From contig NC_014248.1 of assembly GCF_000196515.1 (NCBI RefSeq), positions 3,910,001 to 3,974,000 of the forward strand: a stretch of DNA of 64,000 nt. The letters are read 5' to 3'. A program made the translations under genes and the position numbers. Of this stretch, positions 1 to 7,414 are shown one piece after another. The number at the start of each line of letters is the position of its first letter. Position 1 is the first letter of the stretch. This stretch comes from 'Nostoc azollae' 0708 (GTDB lineage: Bacteria; Cyanobacteriota; Cyanobacteriia; Cyanobacteriales; Nostocaceae). The notes beneath the pieces are model-generated. The model saw only the letters and a list, made by a program, of their open reading frames with translations, was not told the DNA's origin and made no database searches.

Positions 1-1458
1 TAAATTTAAATGGCTTTCTATTTCGGTGGCTAAAGAGTCCAAAATCTGTTCTCGCTGTTCTCGGTAGTTAGCAACTCCTGTGGGTAAGGATTTCAAACCT
101 CGCTGTTGACGAAGGCGATTTATCCAAGCACGTCGCCAAGGACCGTTATCAAATATTCCATGCAGATAAGTACCCCAAACGGACTGACAATTATCTACTA
201 AGCCTAAATTAACATCATCAAATAGTGGTTGACAGGTGGGTTTATCGGTTGGTTGTTCTATGCGCGATCGCCCTTGGTGAATTTCAAACCCATTGACTGG
301 TAAACCCATTTGGGGATAATTAGAACTCACTTGACGCTGACGGGCTATTTTTTGTCCTGTAATCACAGTTTTAATAGGTAACAAATTCAATCCTTGATAT
401 CTGCCTGCTTGCCCCTCTATCCCTTCTGGGTCGGCGACAATTTGGCCTAGCATTTGAAATCCTCCACAAATGCCTAAAATTGTTCCTCCTGAAGCTGCAT
501 AGTTTTGAATTGCTTCTGCCATACCACTTTTATGCAGCACGCTTAAATCAGCTATAGTAGTCTTTGTACCGGGAATAATTAACGCATCTGGATGTCCTAA
601 ATCTTGCTTGGGACTCAAATATTTTACTGAAATTGTCGGTTCTGATTCCAGTGGGTCAAAGTCAGTAAAATTGGCAATTCTTGGTAAGCGAATAACGGCT
701 ATATTGAGTTCAGCATGGGTTTTCTGGTATTTTCGTTCCAGCAAGTCTAGTGAGTCTTCAGCAGGAAATACTTCTTCTAAATATGGGATAACACCAATAA
801 CTGGAATACCAGTGCGTTCTTCTAACCATTTGATTCCTGGTTCAAGGATTGATCGTATTCCCCGGAATTTGTTAATTACTACCCCTTGAATTAAAGCTCG
901 TTCTTCTGGTTCTAATAATTCTAAAGTCCCTACTACATGAGCAAAAGCACCTCCTCGGTCAATATCGACTACCAACAGAGTGGGTGCATCCAGATATTTT
1001 GCTACTCTCATGTTGGTTAAGTCGCGGTGTTTTAGGTTAATCTCTGCGGGACTACCGGCACCTTCACAAACTAAGACATCAAATTCTGTGCCTAAATGCT
1101 TTAAGCTTTCTTCTATTGTTCGCCAACCAATGTCAAAATACTGCTCATAATAATCTGTGGCGCTAACTTTACCGATGGGTCTACCTTTGAGGATCACTTG
1201 GGAGGTCATATTCCCTTGGGGTTTAAGTAAAATTGGGTTCATTTCCACTAATGGGGATACACCCGCTGCCCAAGCTTGTACAGCTTGGGCATAACCTATT
1301 TCTCCACCACTGGGGGTAACATAAGCATTTAAAGCCATATTTTGTCCCTTAAAGGGCGCTACTCGCCATCCACGACGGGACAAAATCCGACAAATAGCTG
1401 TGGTAATTAGTGATTTTCCTGCGTGGGATGTTGTCCCCACAACCATAATTGATTTCAT
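1..1458 (-). CDS. cobQ: Cobyric acid synthase CobQ (C-terminal end cut by window edge)
   Basis: Glutamine-dependent amidase of cobalamin synthesis that amidates side chains of adenosylcobyrinic a,c-diamide. I translated the minus strand from the ATG at 1456-1458: the N-terminus reads MKSIMVVGTTSHAGKS, the ATP-binding loop typical of CobQ, followed by PFKGQNMALNAYVT. The class I glutamine amidotransferase half follows and contains the nucleophile motif GICGGFQML near 445-475. A C-terminal GTYLHGIFDNGPWRR stretch carries the catalytic His. The frame stays open to base 1 (486 codons seen), close to the usual 490 or so residues, so only the last few residues lie outside. No partner cob genes are visible in the window. 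Family assignment is firm; completeness cannot be judged. Confidence 0.93.
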   Translation of the reverse strand, partial: MKSIMVVGTTSHAGKSLITTAICRILSRRGWRVAPFKGQNMALNAYVTPSGGEIGYAQAVQAWAAGVSPLVEMNPILLKPQGNMTSQVILKGRPIGKVSATDYYEQYFDIGWRTIEESLKHLGTEFDVLVCEGAGSPAEINLKHRDLTNMRVAKYLDAPTLLVVDIDRGGAFAHVVGTLELLEPEERALIQGVVINKFRGIRSILEPGIKWLEERTGIPVIGVIPYLEEVFPAEDSLDLLERKYQKTHAELNIAVIRLPRIANFTDFDPLESEPTISVKYLSPKQDLGHPDALIIPGTKTTIADLSVLHKSGMAEAIQNYAASGGTILGICGGFQMLGQIVADPEGIEGQAGRYQGLNLLPIKTVITGQKIARQRQVSSNYPQMGLPVNGFEIHQGRSRIEQPTDKPTCQPLFDDVNLGLVDNCQSVWGTYLHGIFDNGPWRRAWINRLRQQRGLKSLPTGVANYREQREQILDSLATEIESHLNL

Positions 1459-1479
1459 AATTTGTAATTTGTAATTCGT

Positions 1480-1540
1480 GATGGAGAATAGGGAACAGGA
1501 AACGGGGAACAGGAAACGGGGAATAGGGAACAAGTAATTA
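1480..1540. repeat. Short imperfect tandem repeat upstream of cobQ
   Basis: The sequence gggaacaggaaacgggg and close variants recur three to four times in about 55 bases just upstream of cobQ. This low-complexity purine-rich repeat is common in Nostocales intergenic DNA. The rest of 1541-1731 shows no gene. Confidence 0.55.
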
Positions 1541-1731
1541 ATTATTCTCTGTGTCTGTTGCTTGGGATTGTTGCATTCTGTCTCTAGTTCACTTTGACTT
1601 GCTTTACTTAGCTTGTCAATTTTTCAGGAGGAATATGGTGTATCAGGGAAAATACGGCGGACTTTAGGATTTTGGGAAAAAGATAAATATTCCCTGTTTT
1701 CCCCTATACCCCACATATACCCTATCCCTTA

Positions 1732-2136
1732 CTAAAAAGGCAGTCTAACCCAACGGATGAAAGCATCATAGAGGTGATCGCTCAATGTTGGTATACATAA
1801 TTCTTGTTTCTGTAATTTTTCTAATAACTGATGTCCAAGGGGTGTAAGACGAAAACTGTCTGTAATTCCTTGTCCATCTACTTCTCGTCGCAATATTCCT
1901 ACTTGAATCAGCCAGTTTAAATGATTGTCACAGACTAGTTCTGATAATGGACGTTGGGTATAACCTTGTTTAATCCCATTTTCCATGGCGATCGCACTCA
2001 CAGGTACACTTTTAATTTGCATTGTCAGAAATAATGCCAATCTGAAAGGCGAACAAATTAGCGAGCGCTTGGCTCGTTCTACTGTAATCTGCGAATAAAC
2101 AAAGGGTTTTGGATTGGTGTAGTTAGCAGTAGTCAT
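1732..2136 (-). CDS. Small conserved cyanobacterial protein (Npun_F0494-like), possible winged-helix fold
   Basis: A 134-residue protein without signal peptide or membrane segment. The middle part (about residues 45-100: AMENGIKQGYTQRPLSELV...LIQVGILRREVDG) reads like a helix-turn-helix or winged-helix domain, in which short helices are followed by a charged beta wing and the phrase RLTPLGHQLLEKL. From memory it resembles the conserved cyanobacterial family named after Npun_F0494, whose function is unknown; I could not verify this by search. A HIP1 octamer lies inside the gene near 1988. It stands alone, head to head with the peroxiredoxin gene. A DNA-binding role is inference only. Confidence 0.7.
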   Translation of the reverse strand: MTTANYTNPKPFVYSQITVERAKRSLICSPFRLALFLTMQIKSVPVSAIAMENGIKQGYTQRPLSELVCDNHLNWLIQVGILRREVDGQGITDSFRLTPLGHQLLEKLQKQELCIPTLSDHLYDAFIRWVRLPF

Positions 2137-2160
2137 AAGTTTAAGACTGGGGACGTGGAA

Positions 2161-2241
2161 GATGAGGGTGATGAGGGTGATGAGGGTGATGAGGGTGATG
2201 AGGGTGATGAGGGTGATGAGGGTGATGAGGGTGATGAGGGT
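2161..2241. repeat. Perfect 9-bp tandem repeat (GATGAGGGT x9)
   Basis: Nine exact back-to-back copies of GATGAGGGT followed by a partial degenerate copy (GATGGGG). It sits between the divergent genes at 2136 and 2360. A forward reading frame runs through it as a Gly-Asp-Glu repeat, but there is no good start site and no other coding character, so I treat it as non-coding. Copy number probably varies between strains. Confidence 0.95.
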
Positions 2242-2359
2242 GATGGGGAAGTAAATTTCCTAATGCCCAATGCCCTATTTCCTATTTCCTATTCCCTGTT
2301 TATTCTAAATTATTGTAAAATCTGTAGTGCATCAGAACTTAATACAGGAACTCTGAATT

Positions 2360-2797
2360 ATGCCTCTAGCAGTTGGTACAGTTGCACCTGCATTTACCAC
2401 GACAGACACAAACGGCAATACGGTATCATTATCTGATTTTGTGGGTAAAACCGTAGTTTTGTACTTTTATCCCAAAGATGATACACCAGGCTGCACCAAA
2501 CAAGCTTGCAGCTTCCGTGATGCACAGGAACAATATATCAATAAAGATATTATTGTACTGGGTGTGAGTGCAGATGATGAAGCTTCTCACCAAGCATTTA
2601 CCCAAAAATATAACTTGAATTTCCCCCTACTAGCTGACACCGATAAAAGCATTATTGCTGCTTACGATGTTGACGGTGGTGGTTATGCCAAGCGTGTTTC
2701 TTATGTAATTGACCCCAGTGGTAAAATTATTCATGCAGATGATAGTGTCAACACAGCTACCCATGCTGATGATATTTTAGCTGCACTTGGTTTGTAA
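2360..2797 (+). CDS. prxQ: Thioredoxin-dependent peroxiredoxin Q / BCP
   Basis: Reduces hydrogen and alkyl peroxides using thioredoxin. The 145-residue protein has the complete PrxQ/BCP pattern. The peroxidatic Cys45 sits in the motif DDTPGCTKQAC and the resolving Cys50 lies five residues on, the atypical 2-Cys arrangement of the family. The segment VVLYFYPKDDTPGC and the later SYVIDPSGKI are standard for the fold. There is no signal peptide, so it acts in the cytosol. Length is typical for a short PrxQ. It is monocistronic, between the 9-bp repeat and a convergent secreted-protein gene. Confidence 0.95.
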   Translation: MPLAVGTVAPAFTTTDTNGNTVSLSDFVGKTVVLYFYPKDDTPGCTKQACSFRDAQEQYINKDIIVLGVSADDEASHQAFTQKYNLNFPLLADTDKSIIAAYDVDGGGYAKRVSYVIDPSGKIIHADDSVNTATHADDILAALGL

Positions 2798-2876
2798 TTT
2801 TTCAACCAGATGATTTGCTAGTAGTCAGTAGTCAGGAGTCAGAATGGAAAAATGACAACTGACAACTGACAATGAG

Positions 2877-3251
2877 TTATTTGTCTGAAGGGAGGATAAT
2901 CAACGCTGATGTATTTTGACCAGATGTAGGTAAGTTAGGATTTTGCTGTTGCTGACCTTGTATTAATTTTTTTTGTCTGTCCTTAAAATCTACTGCTGCA
3001 TCATGCAATTGTTGATTCTGTTGATTAGAATCCCAGTTGGGAGTGCCGAAATTTGCCTGATGAATCAGGTTAAATAAATTGAAATCTGAGGAATTACCAG
3101 ATAAAGGATTGCTATTAGTGCCGTTGTCTAAACCACTAAAGGGTTGATTAGTATCAGCTAAGCTAGGTTGTTCTGTCAGCAAAGACGCAAAACTCAATCC
3201 TGCTAAAGTAGCTATCAAGATTTTCTGAATTCGTAAAGACGGTTGTTTCAT
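2877..3251 (-). CDS. Small secreted protein of unknown function
   Basis: I choose the ATG at 3249-3251 rather than one 13 codons upstream, because GAGGG lies about 8 bases before it and the product then starts with a clean signal peptide (MKQPSLRIQKILIATLAG..., likely cleavage after PSLA near residue 32). The mature part, about 90 residues, is rich in Asn, Gln and Ser, has no Cys and contains no domain I recognise. It probably ends up in the periplasm or outside the cell. It lies just downstream of the ABC-2 permease gene on the same strand (31-bp gap), so the two may be co-transcribed. Confidence 0.75.
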   Translation of the reverse strand: MKQPSLRIQKILIATLAGLSFASLLTEQPSLADTNQPFSGLDNGTNSNPLSGNSSDFNLFNLIHQANFGTPNWDSNQQNQQLHDAAVDFKDRQKKLIQGQQQQNPNLPTSGQNTSALIILPSDK

Positions 3252-3282
3252 GATATTTACCCTCACATTTTGCTTTCTATTG

Positions 3283-4158
3283 TTAAGCAAGAGTCCGACG
3301 TAATTGGGGCTGTATGCTAATTAAAGCCACCATAGCAAATCCTAGTAAGACTAACAATGCTCCTCCAAAGCTAACATCACCCCAAAAAGCTTGCATCACG
3401 ACATCATTTAATCCCCAATTGCTGTGTAGATACAAATAGCGAATGGGTTCAATGGCATAGCTAAGAGGATTGAGAGTGGCGATAACCTGCAACCAACTAG
3501 GCATAAAGGATAATGGTGCTAAAGCTGTGCTAGCAAATAACAAAGGTAGGTTGGTAACGAAAATAACCGCAATTAATTCAATGTGTCCTGGTAAAGCAAA
3601 AGCTAAACCCAAGGAAATCGCTGTTACACCTAAAGCCAGCAGGAAGACTATTAATGCGATCGCACTTAATCCGACTGCATTGGGTAAACCCGCACCTAAA
3701 AACGCTGCTGCACCCACAATTATCGCCGCTTGCAGTAAACTTTGGCTAATGATAAAAATGGTAGAAGCAAAAACAATTGAGAAGCGCGAAGCTAACGGTG
3801 CAACCAGCAACCGATTTAAAAAGCCAAATTCCCGATCAAACATCACCGGTAAACCTGCATTCAAAGCCCCAGCAAAGGCGGTAAATACAATTACACCTGC
3901 GGCTAGAAATTGGCTGTAATTTGTCGTAGTACCAAATAAACCCTTGGGTGCATTTTGGAACAAAGCACCAAATAAGACTAACCACATCACAGGTTGAATA
4001 ATTCCTGCTACCAGACTAGAAGGACGACGTTGGAGTTGAATAAACAGACGACGAGTTAAAGCCAGGGTTTCTTGGATAATTTCTCCCAAAAAATTAGGTG
4101 TAGTTTCTGTAACTACGATAGGTAAGGCAAGTTGCTGCCAATTCATATCTGTCTTCAT
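3283..4158 (-). CDS. ABC-2 type transporter permease (DrrB-like)
   Basis: Membrane subunit of an ABC exporter. Starting at the ATG 4156-4158 (MKTDMNWQQ) the protein has about 291 residues; a start four codons later (MNWQQLALP) is equally possible. After a cytosolic N-terminal helix (ETLALTRRLFIQLQRRPSSL) come six hydrophobic segments. The motif NRLLVAPLASRFSIV and the Pro/Ala-rich last loops fit the ABC2_membrane family. The ATPase partner is not in the window; in related genomes it is often encoded elsewhere or just upstream. Substrate unknown. Confidence 0.85.
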   Translation of the reverse strand: MKTDMNWQQLALPIVVTETTPNFLGEIIQETLALTRRLFIQLQRRPSSLVAGIIQPVMWLVLFGALFQNAPKGLFGTTTNYSQFLAAGVIVFTAFAGALNAGLPVMFDREFGFLNRLLVAPLASRFSIVFASTIFIISQSLLQAAIIVGAAAFLGAGLPNAVGLSAIALIVFLLALGVTAISLGLAFALPGHIELIAVIFVTNLPLLFASTALAPLSFMPSWLQVIATLNPLSYAIEPIRYLYLHSNWGLNDVVMQAFWGDVSFGGALLVLLGFAMVALISIQPQLRRTLA

Positions 4159-4333
4159 AGCAATCTTAACATTAGATATACAGAGATATACAGTGTCTAA
4201 AATTAAACGGTATGAATGATAAACATCTATGCAATCAAGAATCTGCAAAGAATATTTATAATTCTATAATTCTTCATATTACATTATATCAAAAAACGAT
4301 TTTAAAGTTGATGAGGATTTATTTAGGAGTTTA

Positions 4334-4440
4334 GGCGTTCAGGAGTATGGCTATTGCCACGCTATGCCTACAGCACACACACTATGTGAGTGAAGGCTAT
4401 CAGGAGTATGGCTAACGCCACGCTCCGCTATCAGGAATTC
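4334..4440. repeat. Dispersed repeat family R3, copy 1
   Basis: This region contains AGTATGGCTAT...GCTATGCCTACAGCACAC and then a second half-copy AGTATGGCTAACGCCACGC. A related segment occurs inverted at about 45790-45885. The surrounding 4159-4565 is AT-rich and holds no gene that I can see. Confidence 0.55.
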
Positions 4441-4565
4441 AGGAATTCATGAGTTCACGAATAAAGCCAGATTGATATTTCATTTATTTTTGATTGAAAT
4501 AAACAATGGTAGTGTCTAAATTATGATTTCTTAGAAATCTTGAATTTTAAATTTTGAATTTTAAA

Positions 4566-4582
4566 AGTGGGAAATACCCACT
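4566..4582 (-). terminator. Rho-independent terminator of the IS-interrupted gene
   Basis: AGTGGG - AAATA - CCCACT hairpin with perfect 6-bp arms. Read on the minus strand it is followed by TTTTAAAATT. It lies 27 bases after the stop codon of the interrupted gene at 4609. Confidence 0.6.
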
Positions 4583-5085
4583 CTAGGAATCTATGAACTT
4601 ACAACATGTCATTTAGCAGTTTCGGCTAACTTATCATACTGGTCTTGGGATGCTTTAGCTAGAATCTTATCTGCTTCTTCAGGATTAGTGCCGTCTTTAG
4701 GAATTCAATACTTAACATAAAGAGAAACAAAATCAACCATCGTAGGTAAACCTGATAAATTGTGTTTATCTGCTTGTTCTACAGCGATTAGAGCTACCAA
4801 ACCTGCTCTAGTTGGGTCTGGTTTCAATACTGCTCGGTTAAGGAAGAAGAGGAGGTAAGATCAGGAGAAAAGAGTTCGCGTTTGAGTTACGAGAATTAAA
4901 AGCCCCGTTAAAACAGAAAAGCCACACTATGAACAAAGAAGAGTGTCCCCATCAATAAATAATATTTAATTGCTCAAATATAAAGGTAGATATAAAGGTA
5001 GAAACGCGAAAATATGATAAGGCTAAATAGCAGTTGTTAAAAACATAAAAGAAGGTTGATTGACAGTGGTACTACCACGATAAAA

Positions 5086-6429
5086 TCATTTTTTACTCAG
5101 GAACTTGGAGCGCGTCTTTTTCAGAATCCTAGGATTACTTCTAAATTTAGGAGGTGGTATTTCTAAATATGAAATTTCTGGAACTAACCAACTATAAAAT
5201 AGATGTAAATCTTCAGTATCAGCTTGTGGAAATTGAGGAACAGCACGTCGAATTAATCGTAAACTACCAGTAAAACTCAAACCTAATGGTGAGATTCCTG
5301 CTTCGGAAGCACTTTGGAACATCAAACAACGAATACAAAAATGTCCTAACAACCAACCATAAATTTCTTGGACTACTTCACGAGGACTCTTAGAACGAAT
5401 CAGAGTTTTACGCCCCAATAGATGCACCTTTAATTCATCCAAAGTATTCTCAGCTTCCCATCTAGTATGATATTCTTGAGCTAAAATCAGTGCTGGGAAA
5501 GTCGAAATATCCATCAAATCAGTAGTCAAACGGTATACTTTATCAGAACCATTATCTTCAATCACATATTCAATTACACAAATAGGAATTCTCTTTGCAC
5601 CTTTCTTTTTAGATTTACTATCAGGTGCAACCCAAGACAAATAAGAACCATTACCCAAAGTTTTGACGAGCTCAAATTTCACATTCGCTGGCACACGACC
5701 AAGGATATGACACTTTTGTTTGATTGCGGCATGAACCATTTTAAAAGAATGCAATCCCCTGTCCCACATTAACAACATTCCTTCCCCAACACTGGGAAGG
5801 ATTTGAATTGCTCTTTTTCTTTCACCAATTCCATAGGGACTTAATAGAGAGAGCATCAACAATTACATGAGTTCCTGCTTCTACTAAAAAAACCAATCTG
5901 GCCTTTGGAAAAGCTGGATATGTACCCGGTGGTAAACCAGGATAACCAAATACTTTACCATTGGCTGGAGTATCAGGGATATCAAAAACTGTTCCGTCTA
6001 CAGCCATCAATCTTAATCCTCCCAAAAAAGTACCTGGTGTTTGTATTGTGGCCAGGGGTTTTACTACCATTTCAAACAAACGAGTCATCACACCAGGACC
6101 AATTCTTTAGGACCAATTCCTTGACGTGCTTCACTGATTGATGAAGAAGTTGGTGCAATAAAACGTAGACGATGGGGTATTTGTAAACCACTCAAACCTT
6201 GAATCAGATTTTTGAAGACATCAACTATAGAGTCAGTTGAGGAAAAACTCATGGCAATGACTCAAGCTACAACTACGTGAGTGGGTAGTATTCCTTCTCT
6301 TCGTTCTTGAGAAGAAGTATTGATAATTGCTCTGTGTATAGTTTGAGCGGGAATGACTTGTTCTAACGCCACAAGCAATTGCGCTTTGGCCACTGATGCT
6401 GCAATGACTTCAAAGTTGATTAGTGACAT
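5086..6429 (-). pseudogene. IS4-family DDE transposase, broken
   Basis: The reading frame starts at the ATG 6427-6429 (MSLINFEVIAASVAKAQLL, an IS4 N-terminal domain). It hits an in-frame stop near 6265 (VVVA-stop-VIAMSF), then a small duplication and frameshift near 6090-6110 (GIGPKELVL...), then another frameshift near 5830-5860. Later parts keep the catalytic neighbourhood: WDRGLHSFKM with a DDE Asp, and TRWEAENTLDELK with the Glu/YREK-like region. The C-terminus ends at 5086 with SKFLSKK. Three independent lesions show that it is dead. Confidence 0.88.
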
Positions 6430-6542
6430 TTGCACCTCTGTTCAGTTTCATTTTAGTTTTAAAAAACTATAAAATGAATGGGTATTTGTTCTCGTAAATA
6501 TTCCGTGAACAAGTTAATTTTTCTCATTCCCCCCGTAAGTCA

Positions 6543-6928
6543 ATGCCTGCAAAAGACTCGGATATTATTTCTAGAGCCGAATTAATACAACAAGCTATTG
6601 CGACTTTACAACTATCTATTCAACAAATTCAGGCTTCTAGGTAGCACCTCCTGGATGTTGCGTTTTCTGTTACCAAGCATCGGGTCAGCAGGGTACTTAC
6701 TGCTATTACAAGTTGTAGGCTAACAAGCCTATTTTCCCTACTCAATCACCTGATAAACTCAGCGAATATAAGCATTTAGGCAAGGCTGGAAGCCCAAATC
6801 ATATTCATGCTGTCCTCTCGGTTGCCAGACGAACCCAAATTTACCACTTGCAGTCGTGTATTGATTCTCTTAGGCAAAATTGGGTGGAATTATACGATAG
6901 CCTCAAAGAGAAAAAGTCAATCTGTTAG
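6543..6928 (+). pseudogene. Passenger reading frame inside the IS4 element, broken
   Basis: Starts MPAKDSDIISRAELIQQAIA, a short helical stretch, and meets a stop after about 34 codons. In a shifted frame a second part follows (SEYKHLGKAGSPNHIHAVL ... LRQNWVELYDSLKEK) and ends at TAG 6926-6928. Strand and position differ from the transposase. It may be an accessory or cargo gene of the IS. Function unknown. Confidence 0.45.
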
Positions 6929-7326
6929 TTCTCGTAAACAAAACGCGAACACATTTCTCTTGATCTTACCCCCTCTTTTTCCTTAACCGAGCAGTATTCG
7001 GTCTGGTTTTACTTTCATGAATTGGTCAATTAGCAGCTTGATGTAATTGAATGGTCCTAAGTTTTTTAACTTAGCTTCATCAGGTTTAAACTCTAATCCT
7101 GGGGCTGTTGAGTGCTCTAAAATACAGCATTGTGTAAATTCTTGCAGTGCTGCATCAGGAAGTTGAGGAAGATATTTGTATAGTTCTAAATTAGACACAA
7201 GCTTACTTTATAAATTGCAGTTCCTGGGAGCGCATTAAGGTCAGACTAACTCACTACTTAGAGAAATTTTGTCATCCAACTGATAAGTAACAGCTATCAA
7301 TTTTTAGTGATAACTGATAACTGTTA

Positions 7327-7406
7327 CAGCAGGAGTCAGGAGTAAAACTCTCTTGCTGTCTAGCTTTCAATTTAGATTCTGTACCTCATTGATCTGCAAT
7401 CTGCTG
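7327..7406 (+). repeat. Dispersed repeat family R1, copy 1
   Basis: About 80 bp beginning CAGCAGGAGTCAGGAGTAAA, with a core CTCTCTTGCT.TCTAG.TTTCAATTTAGATTCTGTACCTCATTGATCTG described here in pieces, and ending CAATCTGCTG. The ends form a short inverted repeat (CAGCAG / CTGCTG). Other copies: 17041-17120 (+), 28792-28887 (-), 35205-35295 (-), 37545-37641 (-). Confidence 0.85.
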
Positions 7407-7414
7407 TTAACTGA

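Larger units (their letters stand above)
4826..6998 (-). mobile_element. IS4-family insertion sequence, inactive, with captured extra segment
   Basis: Both ends carry long inverted repeats. Left is AATACTGCTCGGTTAAGGAA and onward; right is its complement ending in GCAGTATT at 6998. Similarity continues for about 70 bases inward (GTAAGATCA..., GTTCGCGTTT, TTACGAGAA). The 10-bp target GGTCTGGTTT is duplicated at 4815-4824 and 7000-7009, a size usual for IS4-family elements. Inside are a broken transposase (minus strand) and a broken passenger reading frame (plus strand). A second copy of the right-end motif lies inside at about 6489-6540, so the element may be a compound of two right ends. It cannot move by itself. 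Confidence 0.85.
4609..7198 (-). pseudogene. Small conserved-looking gene split by an IS4-family element
   Basis: Two pieces of one gene flank the IS. The 5' piece (7198 down to about 7000) encodes MSNLELYKYLPQLPDAALQ... ending ...DQFMKVKPD. The 3' piece (4824 down to 4609) continues in register from KPDPTRAGLVALIAVEQADKHNLSG to ...DKLAETAK. The shared KPD codons are the target duplication. Removing the IS and one copy of the duplication gives an uninterrupted join of 63 + 72 codons, about 134 residues. The 3' piece also carries one in-frame stop (KY-stop-IPK near 4690). The product is soluble and mostly helical; I do not recognise the family. It lies just downstream of hupL on the same strand, which may be chance. 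Confidence 0.8.

Noticed and set aside
2155-2436. Plus-strand frame through the 9-bp repeat giving a Gly-Asp-Glu protein
   Set aside because: No credible start, it overlaps the prxQ gene in another frame, and its composition is explained by the repeat.
3470-3919. Plus-strand frame of 149 codons
   Set aside because: Antisense shadow of the ABC-2 permease gene; Lys/Ala-rich with no family resemblance.
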